From Pelagibius sp. (lineage in GTDB: Bacteria > Pseudomonadota > Alphaproteobacteria > Kiloniellales > Kiloniellaceae): a DNA stretch of 64,000 nucleotides. This document shows, in pieces, positions 24,093 through 30,042 of the stretch. Where the stretch lies: positions 39,413-103,412 of the forward strand of contig JANQMC010000050.1 in the NCBI GenBank assembly GCA_028280305.1, given 5' to 3'. The translations under genes and the position numbers were made by a program. Numbering within the stretch: the stretch's first letter is position 1; every line of letters begins with the position of its first letter. The notes beneath the pieces are model-generated. The model made no database searches. It was given only the letters and a program-made list of their open reading frames with translations, and was not told where the DNA came from.

Positions 24093-24269
24093 TCAGTCCT
24101 CTTCATCATCGGGAGGCCAGCACGCGACCTCGTGATAACCCTCGTCATCGTCGATGCATCCGCCATCGCAGTTCGGGCATTCGATTTCACCCCGCCCGCA
24201 GACGCACATATCCCCGCCGCAGAGACACTCGATCACGCCCATGTTGTGGCAGGTGTCGCAGTAGCCCAC
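24093..24269 (-). CDS. Cysteine-rich zinc-ribbon mini-protein (58 aa)
   Basis: The 58-codon gene starts with GTG 24269 behind a GGGAGGG site that lies in the end of the upstream gene. It has nine Cys, arranged as CDTC, CLC, CVC and CPNC-x(3)-C, and His near the start and near the end, followed by a very acidic C-terminus (DDEED). This is a rubredoxin- or zinc-ribbon-like module, possibly binding two metal ions. Two bases separate the upstream stop from its start. It is too short for routine gene calling and has a non-ATG start, so could be missed. Confidence 0.65.
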   Translation of the reverse strand: MGYCDTCHNMGVIECLCGGDMCVCGRGEIECPNCDGGCIDDDEGYHEVACWPPDDEED

Positions 24270-24272
24270 GGG

Positions 24273-24524
24273 TCAGCCCTCCCAGTTGTCAGGCAGGATG
24301 ATTTCGACCTTGCCGGTCAGGGTGTGTTGGGCGATTTGTTTCGGATTGTCGGGGTCGAGGGTGAGGTTGCCGTTGCCATTGAGCTTGAAGCAGAGAACTT
24401 CTCCCAGCTCCTCATCCGCCGTCAGCGGCTTAGGCACCTCGACACCGTCCAGCAGGACACGCACGCCCCGGCCCTTTGCGCGGGGATCGTAACCCCGGTC
24501 GGTCTCGATGATTGAAAGGCGCAT
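24273..24524 (-). CDS. Hypothetical phage protein (83 aa)
   Basis: This 83-aa, moderately acidic protein has beta-like segments ('GVRVLLDGVEVPKPLTADEE', 'EVLCFKLNGNGNLTL', 'TGKVEIILPDNWEG'). It lies between the 131-aa and 58-aa genes in the early operon. No family is recognised. Co-directional and closely spaced genes support coding. Confidence 0.6.
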   Translation of the reverse strand: MRLSIIETDRGYDPRAKGRGVRVLLDGVEVPKPLTADEELGEVLCFKLNGNGNLTLDPDNPKQIAQHTLTGKVEIILPDNWEG

Positions 24525-24533
24525 GAACGTCTC

Positions 24534-24929
24534 CTAAGCCGTTCGGTCGCCATCCGGCGACGCGGGGTCGACGCCGATCGCCGTCACCTCGGCCGAGGCC
24601 AGTGCGGCCACGTGGTTGATCGGCGGCGGATCGAAGTCGAAGCGGACGCCGTCGGCACTGGCCAGCAGCGGCCCGCTAAAGACGCGGCGGCCCGCCGGCG
24701 TGATGCTTGCCTGGCTGGCGACCTTGCAGAAGGGCCCGATCCAAACCTTCATCTGCATGGCGGTGATGGTGACGAGCCCCATACATTCGAGCCGCTGTGC
24801 CGGCACGATCTGCCCGTCGCCAAGAACCAGGCCCTGCGGGCTGTAGAACTTGATCTGGTGCAAAAAGGCCCTGTCATGCATATCGAGCTCCAGGGGCGCG
24901 AAATCGGAATGCCGTCGGGGCGCGTTCAT
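24534..24929 (-). CDS. Hypothetical phage protein (131 aa)
   Basis: The 131-aa frame begins at ATG 24929, overlapping the stop of the previous gene in ATGA. A longer in-frame reading upstream is just the shadow of that gene, so the shorter start is chosen. The sequence contains 'HQIKFYSPQGLVLGDGQIVP' and 'CMGLVTITAMQMKVWIGPFC', suggesting a beta-rich small domain. Function unknown. Confidence 0.6.
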   Translation of the reverse strand: MNAPRRHSDFAPLELDMHDRAFLHQIKFYSPQGLVLGDGQIVPAQRLECMGLVTITAMQMKVWIGPFCKVASQASITPAGRRVFSGPLLASADGVRFDFDPPPINHVAALASAEVTAIGVDPASPDGDRTA

Positions 24930-25165
24930 ATCCCACATTTCTCCGGCGGTGGCGCTGGCGGACGGCCGCGGGGCACTCGCGGTGTGCGATCCTGGCAACG
25001 CGGGATGTCGTCGTCGTCCTGCAAGCGTGCGACTTCGCGCTGCGCTTCCGTGCAAGGCGGCCGCCCTTTCGGCAGCAGCCAACGCAACCACCAGGGCGCG
25101 CGGTGCAGACGGCAATGACCAAAGTTGTCGATGTGAACGCAGTTGACTTGCGGTCGCCAACCCAT
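24926..25165 (-). CDS. Cys/His-containing small phage protein (79 aa)
   Basis: The 79-aa protein has Cys at about residues 9, 18, 38, 57 and 77 with nearby His ('CVHIDNFGHCRLH'), which could coordinate a metal. The rest is Arg/Pro-rich. Its start overlaps the methyltransferase stop by one base and its end overlaps the next start. No known family. Phage early context. Confidence 0.55.
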   Translation of the reverse strand: MGWRPQVNCVHIDNFGHCRLHRAPWWLRWLLPKGRPPCTEAQREVARLQDDDDIPRCQDRTPRVPRGRPPAPPPEKCGI

Positions 25166-25971
25166 CAGATCAGGCTCCCCTCTTGCTTTAGCGAACGGCG
25201 TTCGTCCGGGTTCACCGGGTAGTCGCCGGGGCGTTCAAGCTGCAGCCGGCAGGGCGGAATGAACTGGAAAGGCCGCGGCGGCGCGTCCTTCATCCAAATC
25301 AGCCAGGAATAGGCGCTCGCCGTCGAGGGCCGTTTCCAGCCTCCCTTCCCATTGTCGAGGGCAGGATCCGAGTATTCCTGCGCGGGATCTCGCAGCACGC
25401 CCTTGTGCAAAATCACGCGCTCGGCGAACTGCGCGACCACGGTCGGCGGGTTGTCCCGGAATAGATCGCGGTAACGGTCCTGGCCTTCCAGGAAGGCCGA
25501 GCGGACAAAGACGGCCACGCCCTCTTGCGCGACCTCCAGCGCCCTCAGAATGAACGCCAAGGCGAGCTTGAAGGGCGGATTGAGGAAGACCCAGTCTATG
25601 CCCAGAGGCTCGAAACGCGGCGGCAGATACCCCGGCCAAAGAAAGTCGCCGACTTCTGAGAGCTTGAAGAGGCTACCGCCTGGCAACACCGCCCGGCGCG
25701 GGTCACTGTTGTAGTCGTGAACATCCGAGTGATAGACCCGCCCGAAGCATTCGAAGAGCGGACGAACCATGTGGCCGCGATTGGCGCAGGGATCCCAGAC
25801 GGACCGCGCCCGTAAACCGTTTGGCGGACCCGAGGGCAACAAGAGACGCTGCAGCACATGGACGATTGCCGCCCGCGTCGCCCAGGGCGGCGTCGGGAAG
25901 TCGTCGAGGCTGTCGTGCGGCTCGTGGCGTTGCTGCATGACGGCGCTGCTGGTGTTGGGGCCGCTTGTCAT
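25165..25971 (-). CDS. Phage DNA methyltransferase-like protein (268 aa)
   Basis: The 268-aa Rossmann-fold methyltransferase has 'VWDPCANRGHMVRPLFECFG' (SAM-binding motif I region, about residues 62-81) and the catalytic 'NPPF' motif (about residue 136) of amino-methylating enzymes, preceded by 'GIDWVFL'. Target is probably an exocyclic amine of adenine or cytosine in DNA. No restriction partner is adjacent, so it is an orphan phage enzyme, perhaps for anti-restriction or origin marking. The start at ATG 25971 overlaps the upstream stop in ATGA. A much longer upstream in-frame extension is a shadow and is rejected. Confidence 0.82.
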   Translation of the reverse strand: MTSGPNTSSAVMQQRHEPHDSLDDFPTPPWATRAAIVHVLQRLLLPSGPPNGLRARSVWDPCANRGHMVRPLFECFGRVYHSDVHDYNSDPRRAVLPGGSLFKLSEVGDFLWPGYLPPRFEPLGIDWVFLNPPFKLALAFILRALEVAQEGVAVFVRSAFLEGQDRYRDLFRDNPPTVVAQFAERVILHKGVLRDPAQEYSDPALDNGKGGWKRPSTASAYSWLIWMKDAPPRPFQFIPPCRLQLERPGDYPVNPDERRSLKQEGSLI

Positions 25972-26210
25972 TCGCCGTCGCACTTGATGCGGCCGTCGCA
26001 CTCGAAAAGCCAATAGCTCGCTTCGACGGCCTGGCGGATCACGTCGGTTGTGGCGTTCCAGGCCATCGCCGCGTGCTCGATGCTGGGCGGTTCCGCCTGG
26101 CAGTAGACCCAATAGGCCAGCGCCCGGGCGAAGAGGTTGATGTAGGGATCGCCGGTGTCGTCGAAGGCAAGCGGCGGATTGGGGTCGGCAGGGGCTAGTC
26201 GCGTAATCAT
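25968..26210 (-). CDS. Hypothetical phage protein (80 aa)
   Basis: The 80-aa protein has a Pro/Asp-rich N-terminus ('[19 protein letters not shown]') and a helical rest ('[20 protein letters not shown]'). It overlaps the GapR fusion gene and the methyltransferase by 4 nt each. I do not recognise it. Small helical proteins in this position of alphaproteobacterial prophages are usually uncharacterised. Confidence 0.6.
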   Translation of the reverse strand: MITRLAPADPNPPLAFDDTGDPYINLFARALAYWVYCQAEPPSIEHAAMAWNATTDVIRQAVEASYWLFECDGRIKCDGE

Positions 26211-26986
26211 TCGTCGCCACCCTCTTCTTCCGACGCTGGCAGCGCGAACATATTGCCGCCGGCGTGGCGGTAGCCGGCCGCGGCCAGAGCATCCATGACC
26301 GCCTGCACGAGGGCGCCGACGTCACCCTCGGCGCCGCTCTTCCGCGCGACGGTCAGGCCGCCGGCGGACTGCTTGACCACGACCTGTCCCTTGCCGACCT
26401 CGGCGGCGATCGCCCGGGCATCCTCCAGCGAATGCTCCCTGGGAGTGTCGCCCGCCTCCTCCGGCGGCGCCTGGAAACGGTGCTTGCCGAGGTGATGAAA
26501 GCCCGCTTCCAGCAGCGCGGTGTGAACCAGGTCGAAGGCCGCGCCGGCCGCACCCTTGGCGCCTTTTGCCTTCACCACTTCGATCACGCCGCGGCCCTCG
26601 TCGTCGAGGCCGCCGTCTTCGCAGGTCAGCTTGCCCTGGCCTTTCGCCGCGACCAGGTTCAGCGCAGCAACCAGGTAGTCGGGATCGACCGCGGCCTCGA
26701 CCGGCTCGCTTTCGCCGGCAAGCGCCGCCCGGGTCTGGTCCCGCGCGCCCATGCCGAGGTTCTGCATGTAGAGATCGATCAAGGCGAACTGTTCTTCACG
26801 GTCGGCGCTGTCCATCTTCCGCAGCTTCACGACCGCCTTGATGATCTTGTTGTTAAAGCCGTCGCCCTTTGCCTCGCCGTAGACTTCTTTGATGTCCGCG
26901 GCGATCGCCGCCTTCTCTTCCTCCAGGCGCTCGATCCGCTCGACGAAGCCCCGCAGGCGGTCTTTGGCGAAGTTGCCGCTACTCAT
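26207..26986 (-). CDS. GapR-like (DUF2312) nucleoid protein fused to a novel C-terminal region (259 aa)
   Basis: Residues 1-79 are a complete GapR/DUF2312 domain: '[20 protein letters not shown]', then '[13 protein letters not shown]' and '[19 protein letters not shown]'. Cellular GapR is about 85-90 aa and clamps over-twisted DNA ahead of replication and transcription machinery. Here about 180 further residues follow. They contain two related units (151-175 and 227-251, pattern AL-x-x-AG-F/Y-H/R-H-x-G-x(3)-F-x-x-P) separated by a charged linker. The start ATG 26986 lies just after an AAGGGG site. The fusion may recruit another factor to phage DNA. Confidence 0.82.
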   Translation of the reverse strand: MSSGNFAKDRLRGFVERIERLEEEKAAIAADIKEVYGEAKGDGFNNKIIKAVVKLRKMDSADREEQFALIDLYMQNLGMGARDQTRAALAGESEPVEAAVDPDYLVAALNLVAAKGQGKLTCEDGGLDDEGRGVIEVVKAKGAKGAAGAAFDLVHTALLEAGFHHLGKHRFQAPPEEAGDTPREHSLEDARAIAAEVGKGQVVVKQSAGGLTVARKSGAEGDVGALVQAVMDALAAAGYRHAGGNMFALPASEEEGGDE

Positions 26987-27035
26987 GGCGTAATTCCCCC
27001 TTGCTGGGTTCGGCACCGGCGAACGCCGCAAGGAC

Positions 27036-27128
27036 GTGACCTTCGTTGCCAGGTTCAAGGACGGCCGCAAACTGCTGGCGACCACCGACAACAACACCTT
27101 CACAGCGCTGAAGGCCGCCTGTTTCTGA
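27036..27128 (+). CDS. Possible antisense mini-ORF (30 aa)
   Basis: On the plus strand, opposite the gap between the GapR fusion and the Cro-like gene, a GTG-initiated 30-codon frame encodes '[20 protein letters not shown]' then FTALKAACF. Its third codon positions are almost all G or C and the peptide looks protein-like, unlike the minus-strand frames here. It may be a micro-gene or a remnant. There is no good RBS. Weak support. Confidence 0.2.
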   Translation: MTFVARFKDGRKLLATTDNNTFTALKAACF

Positions 27129-27145
27129 CCCCCGCCGCGCCCCTG

Positions 27146-27400
27146 TCATGCGCCACCTGCCCGGGCCGCGGCTTCGGCCTGCACGCCGGCGATCTCTTCG
27201 CGCGTCTCGCGCATGAAGCGCCGGATCTGGTCGACGGTGCCGGTCAGACAGTCCTTGCCGTCCCGGATGTTCCGAAGCGTGTTTTTCTCGACCCCGGCCC
27301 CCACAAGGGCGCCCGTCTCAGACATCCCGACTTCGATCACGAAATCGTGAAATTCAGCCAAAAGCTGTTCACGGATGCTCTGATTTTGTTGACGCAACAT
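27146..27400 (-). CDS. Cro-like early regulator (84 aa)
   Basis: The 84-aa protein is the first gene of the leftward early transcript. It has an HTH-like central part ('MSETGALVGAGVEKNTLRNIRDGKDCL', shown only in part; key helix VEKNTLRNIRDG), similar to XRE/Cro-type domains, plus a charged C-terminal helix. ATG 27400 is preceded by AGGGGG. It is divergent from the repressor-like gene at 27527 across a promoter with an 18-bp palindrome, the classic immunity region layout. The Cro role is inferred. Confidence 0.7.
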   Translation of the reverse strand: MLRQQNQSIREQLLAEFHDFVIEVGMSETGALVGAGVEKNTLRNIRDGKDCLTGTVDQIRRFMRETREEIAGVQAEAAARAGGA

Positions 27401-27445
27401 CTTGGGCAACCCCCTAGGGCTTGTGCCGCTGTGACTAGGGAGCAC

Positions 27446-27474
27446 TAAATAGGGGTAAATTTACCCCTCGTCAA
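27446..27474 (-). promoter_or_regulatory. Leftward early promoter with 18-bp operator palindrome
   Basis: On the minus strand, TTGACG (27474-27469), a 17-bp spacer and TATTTA (27451-27446) make a sigma70 promoter. The 18-bp perfect palindrome AGGGGTAAATTTACCCCT (27451-27468) fills the spacer, so a bound dimer would block polymerase. It is directed at the Cro-like gene and the early operon. Confidence 0.8.
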
Positions 27475-27526
27475 GGGGCTTATTTGGCGACTGCCCCTGG
27501 GGAAAAATCTGTGGGAAAAATCCCCC

Positions 27527-27988
27527 ATGGCGAAAAAGAACGATCACCCGACCATTACGGACATCCGGCCGCTGCTGATGCGCGTTGCGGAGGCGCAGGG
27601 CCTGACGATGTATGCCTGGGGCAAGAAGGCCGGCGACACCAATCTGCTGAAGGACCTGATGAAGGACCAGGCGGACGGCAACCGCAAGGTAAGGTCGCCG
27701 ACGCTGGAGCGGCTGGATCTCGCGGCCCGCGCCATCGGCAAGGACGACTTTGTCGACATGGCCGCCGGCGTGCCGCGCTTCGATCGCGACCTGCTGCGCG
27801 ACGCGGTGATCGAAACCATCGAGCTGCGCGACAAAGGCGACCGCCAGCTCTCTGCCGAGGATTGCGCCAGCCTGGTGATCGCCGTCTGCGACCACTACGC
27901 CCGCCGCACCGAGAAGCGGCAGCCAGGCGAACTACGCCGCGCCCTCGAAATCTCTCTCGACTACGCCGGCCAGGTCACCAGCGACTGA
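27527..27988 (+). CDS. Phage repressor-like HTH protein (153 aa)
   Basis: The 153-aa protein has an N-terminal XRE-like HTH region (residues 12-70; 'LLMRVAEAQGLTMYAWGKKA' then 'LERLDLAARAIG') and a helical C-terminal half (residues 85-150) that may mediate dimerisation. There is no peptidase S24 motif, so it would not be a LexA-type self-cleaving repressor. It is divergent from the Cro-like gene, and the same palindrome lies in both early promoters. The likely role is maintenance of lysogeny. Confidence 0.75.
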   Translation: MAKKNDHPTITDIRPLLMRVAEAQGLTMYAWGKKAGDTNLLKDLMKDQADGNRKVRSPTLERLDLAARAIGKDDFVDMAAGVPRFDRDLLRDAVIETIELRDKGDRQLSAEDCASLVIAVCDHYARRTEKRQPGELRRALEISLDYAGQVTSD

Positions 27989-28012
27989 AACCGGCGCCCC
28001 TGCGTTTTGCGG

Positions 28013-28043
28013 GGCGGAGGCCGCAGTGAAGCGGACCTCCGCC
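28013..28043 (+). other. Strong RNA hairpin downstream of the repressor gene
   Basis: GGCGGAGG plus CCGC pair with GCGG plus CCTCCGCC around the loop AGTGAA, with one unpaired A. It lies 25 nt after the repressor stop. It lacks a T-run, so if it terminates transcription, help from Rho or other factors would be needed. It competes with a smaller hairpin at 27995-28016. Confidence 0.45.
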
Positions 28044-28584
28044 GACTTCGGAAGCGCACCTCCCGAAGCCACCGGCCTGCGCATTCGCACGAATTCGGGC
28101 CGGCCCGCCGGCCGCGGCCGTCACAAGAAATGACAGACTTCAAAGCAGAACGAAACTAATCGGAGCGTGCAGCGCGAACCGGTCTCGTTGTTTAATTCCA
28201 TCGGTTTATAGACCCATTCGCGTGCTCGACTTCAAATTGCAGCTTGACTCCAATCACACGCGCAGAAGATCATTTGGCCAGGGTAGAAAACAATCACTGA
28301 TCGCAGGCGTAGCGCACCCATCGCCCGATCCAACCACACTGACGGTCCGCCGGCCGCCGGACCTGTTTGGGGGTGCCTATGCGACTTCGCAAACTCGAAA
28401 TCAGAGCCGCGCTCTTTGAAGCCGTCCGCAATCGGCGGCCGCCGCGCGATGAAGTTTGCCCGCCGGGGTTCACAAAAAAACCGGATCGAATCCTCGCCTC
28501 AAAATCGCAGGGTTTCCGGCCCAAACACGGGCAAGGCGCGGCGTTGTTACCCCTATCCTGCCTGAAAAAAGAGTGCGCCGAACC

Positions 28585-28614
28585 TTGACGGGGTAAATTT
28601 ACCCCGCTTATGAT
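28585..28614 (+). promoter_or_regulatory. Rightward early promoter with 18-bp operator palindrome
   Basis: TTGACG (28585-28590), an 18-bp spacer and TATGAT (28609-28614) form a strong sigma70 promoter. The perfect palindrome CGGGGTAAATTTACCCCG occupies 28589-28606, sharing the 16-bp core with the operator of the leftward promoter. It reads into the 139-aa gene at 28643 and onward to parB-like and recombinase genes. Confidence 0.82.
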
Positions 28615-28642
28615 GCGCCCCTGATCACGAGGGGATAGCATC

Positions 28643-29062
28643 ATGGAAAACCCAAACCCGCTTGCCGGCCGGCCCTCCGGCCCCATTGACCCGCCTGAAA
28701 GCCACGGCCCGGTCGCTACTCTGGACCGCGCCTGCCGCAGCGAAGCCGAGGCCCGCGAGGGCCGCCGCGCCCGCGCCGACCTCGACCGGTTCATCATTGA
28801 CCTTTGCAAGGGCGGAACCATCCTGCTGTCGAAAGACACGCCGCTGGCCTTTGGTGGCGCCGCGCTGGTTGGCCGCTTTGTGGTCGCTGAATCCACACCT
28901 GACAACCCGGCCGACATCAGTTGGGTCGCGCTTTGGCAGGACGCCCATAGCGGCAGGCTCTACCACGCCATCGGACACGGCGCCTTTGCCTGCGCCCTGG
29001 ATGACATCGCCCGCCGCCACCGCGCCGGTCGCCTCGCCTTCATACCGGGATATCAGCGATGA
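28643..29062 (+). CDS. Hypothetical phage protein (139 aa), first rightward gene
   Basis: This 139-aa protein is the first gene after the rightward operator/promoter. Residues 1-30 are Pro-rich; the rest is mixed alpha/beta, with 'GAALVGRFVVAESTPDNPAD' and 'HAIGHGAFACALDDIARRHR'. No family is recognised. Because it is controlled by the same operator as the lytic genes, it may be an early lytic or excision-linked factor. Overlaps the next start in ATGA. Confidence 0.6.
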   Translation: MENPNPLAGRPSGPIDPPESHGPVATLDRACRSEAEAREGRRARADLDRFIIDLCKGGTILLSKDTPLAFGGAALVGRFVVAESTPDNPADISWVALWQDAHSGRLYHAIGHGAFACALDDIARRHRAGRLAFIPGYQR

Positions 29063-29292
29063 ACTGTCGATCCAAAGGATCTGGCGATCACACCCGGCAG
29101 GCGGATGCAAAGCATCCTGGCGAGGGTGGCGCAATCGGGCCAAGGGCGAAGCTGACCCACCGCGAGGCATGCCTTGTCATCTTTGGCAAGTGTAACGCCT
29201 ACGCCCTGGACTCCCTGCGCCGCAACAGCGTCGATAACGCGCGCTTCTGGGCAAGCCAAGCACGCCATGCATGGAAGGCGGCGAACCAATGA
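29059..29292 (+). CDS. Hypothetical phage protein (77 aa)
   Basis: The 77-aa basic protein is coupled by 4-nt ATGA overlaps at both ends. The C-terminal half is helical with 'REACLVIFGKCNAYALDSLR' and 'ARFWASQARHAWKAANQ'. No known domain. Part of the rightward small-gene series. Confidence 0.55.
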   Translation: MNCRSKGSGDHTRQADAKHPGEGGAIGPRAKLTHREACLVIFGKCNAYALDSLRRNSVDNARFWASQARHAWKAANQ

Positions 29293-29423
29293 CCCGGCAC
29301 GATCTGACGGATCTCCTCGCCCTCGCCGCCTTCGTTGTCGGCGCCATTCTCTTCGTCCTGGCGGCTATCGACGCCGTGGCCGGCGGGCCCACCATCCTGC
29401 AACGCCTCTTAGAGGCGCTGTGA
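29289..29423 (+). CDS. Single-pass small membrane protein (44 aa)
   Basis: The 44-codon gene starts at ATG 29289 (ATGA overlap with the upstream stop) and ends at TGA 29423, overlapping the next ATG. Residues 9-30 form one strongly hydrophobic helix (LLALAAFVVGAILFVLAAI). Coupling on both sides supports expression. Function unknown. Confidence 0.55.
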   Translation: MTRHDLTDLLALAAFVVGAILFVLAAIDAVAGGPTILQRLLEAL

Positions 29424-29719
29424 TGCCGGCATCACTGAAAGCCGTCCATTCTCGCAGCCGCCCCTCTTCCCCGGGCGGAGCGATCGCCGGGTCTAACAGC
29501 GGCGATCTTTGTCCTGACCTGTCATCCCGATCGCAAGGTCAGGATCTGCGAGCGGCGCCCGGTCCTCTTCCAAACGATTCCCCTCGTGAGGAACGGCGGC
29601 CGGGCGCCATCACCCCCAAGGATGCCCTGGCCCTGGCCCGCCGCCATCAGGCCCGGCTCGATGCGGCGGCGCGGACGCCGGCCGCCTTCATCGGCTACCG
29701 ACCGACTTTCAGCCTCTGA
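29423..29719 (+). CDS. Small phage protein with in-frame palindromic insertion (98 aa)
   Basis: The 98-aa frame starts at ATG 29423 in a TGATG overlap. The C-terminal third ('ITPKDALALARRHQARLDAA') looks like normal helical coding sequence. Residues 10-50 are low-complexity and are encoded by two adjacent inverted repeats (29482-29507 and 29512-29544), as though a palindromic element had inserted in frame. The C-terminal part probably is the ancestral protein. Function unknown. Confidence 0.5.
   Translation: MPASLKAVHSRSRPSSPGGAIAGSNSGDLCPDLSSRSQGQDLRAAPGPLPNDSPREERRPGAITPKDALALARRHQARLDAAARTPAAFIGYRPTFSL
29482..29544. repeat. Two adjacent inverted repeats within a gene
   Basis: GATCGCCG (29482-29489) pairs with CGGCGATC (29500-29507), and TCCTGACCT (29512-29520) pairs with AGGTCAGGA (29536-29544). 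They are side by side, in frame, inside the 98-aa gene. The layout recalls palindromic elements that insert in coding sequence in other alphaproteobacteria (for example Rickettsia RPEs), but relatedness to those is not shown. Confidence 0.55.
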
Positions 29720-29769
29720 GGCCCGTCCCCGGCGAACGGCGTTCGCCGGACAACCCCAAAGGACCCGTC

Positions 29770-30042
29770 ATGTCCAAAGTCAAAACAACCCGCCACCATG
29801 ATGGCAGCCTCTCTTTACGCGTCCCGGGCGACCAGATCGACCTGCTGTGGAACCTGTTGAGGGCAGGCCGTGAGCCGGTGATCCAAATCCTCAGATTGAA
29901 GCGGTTCGACGAAGCCGAACTGGACAACATCAGTTGCCGAACGATTGACATGATGCAGGCGATCGGCGGGAAGGCCACCTGCGGCAACTTCATGTATCTG
30001 CGCAACCGTAGCGAAACCAAAGCAGAAAGGAACCCGTCATGA
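29770..30042 (+). CDS. Hypothetical phage protein (90 aa)
   Basis: The 90-aa protein has 'DGSLSLRVPGDQIDLLWNLL' near the start and 'FDEAELDNISCRTIDMMQAIGG' in the middle, alpha/beta in character. It overlaps the ParB-like gene by 4 nt, so they are probably co-translated. No family recognised. Confidence 0.6.
   Translation: MSKVKTTRHHDGSLSLRVPGDQIDLLWNLLRAGREPVIQILRLKRFDEAELDNISCRTIDMMQAIGGKATCGNFMYLRNRSETKAERNPS

Larger units (their letters stand above)
27989..28642. other. 654-bp region without a convincing gene, structured and AT-richer
   Basis: No open frame here is convincing. The left end holds tandem hairpins: 27995-28016; 28013-28043 (12-bp stem with one bulged base, loop AGTGAA); and 28046-28068. 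The first two share bases 28013-28016, so they exclude each other. The rest is lower in GC than its neighbours. A 70-codon frame from ATG 28379 to 28588 has a fair RBS but unconvincing composition and ends in the -35 of the rightward promoter. A regulatory RNA or a decayed gene is possible. Confidence 0.5.

Noticed and set aside
25972..26325. N-terminal extension of the DNA methyltransferase to 26325
   Set aside because: The extension overlaps the 80-aa and GapR genes and is Arg-rich shadow. ATG 25971 with ATGA overlap is the natural start.
26987..27103. N-terminal extension of the GapR fusion to 27103
   Set aside because: GapR domains begin a few residues before [14 protein letters not shown], and ATG 26986 has an RBS. 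The extension has no family support.
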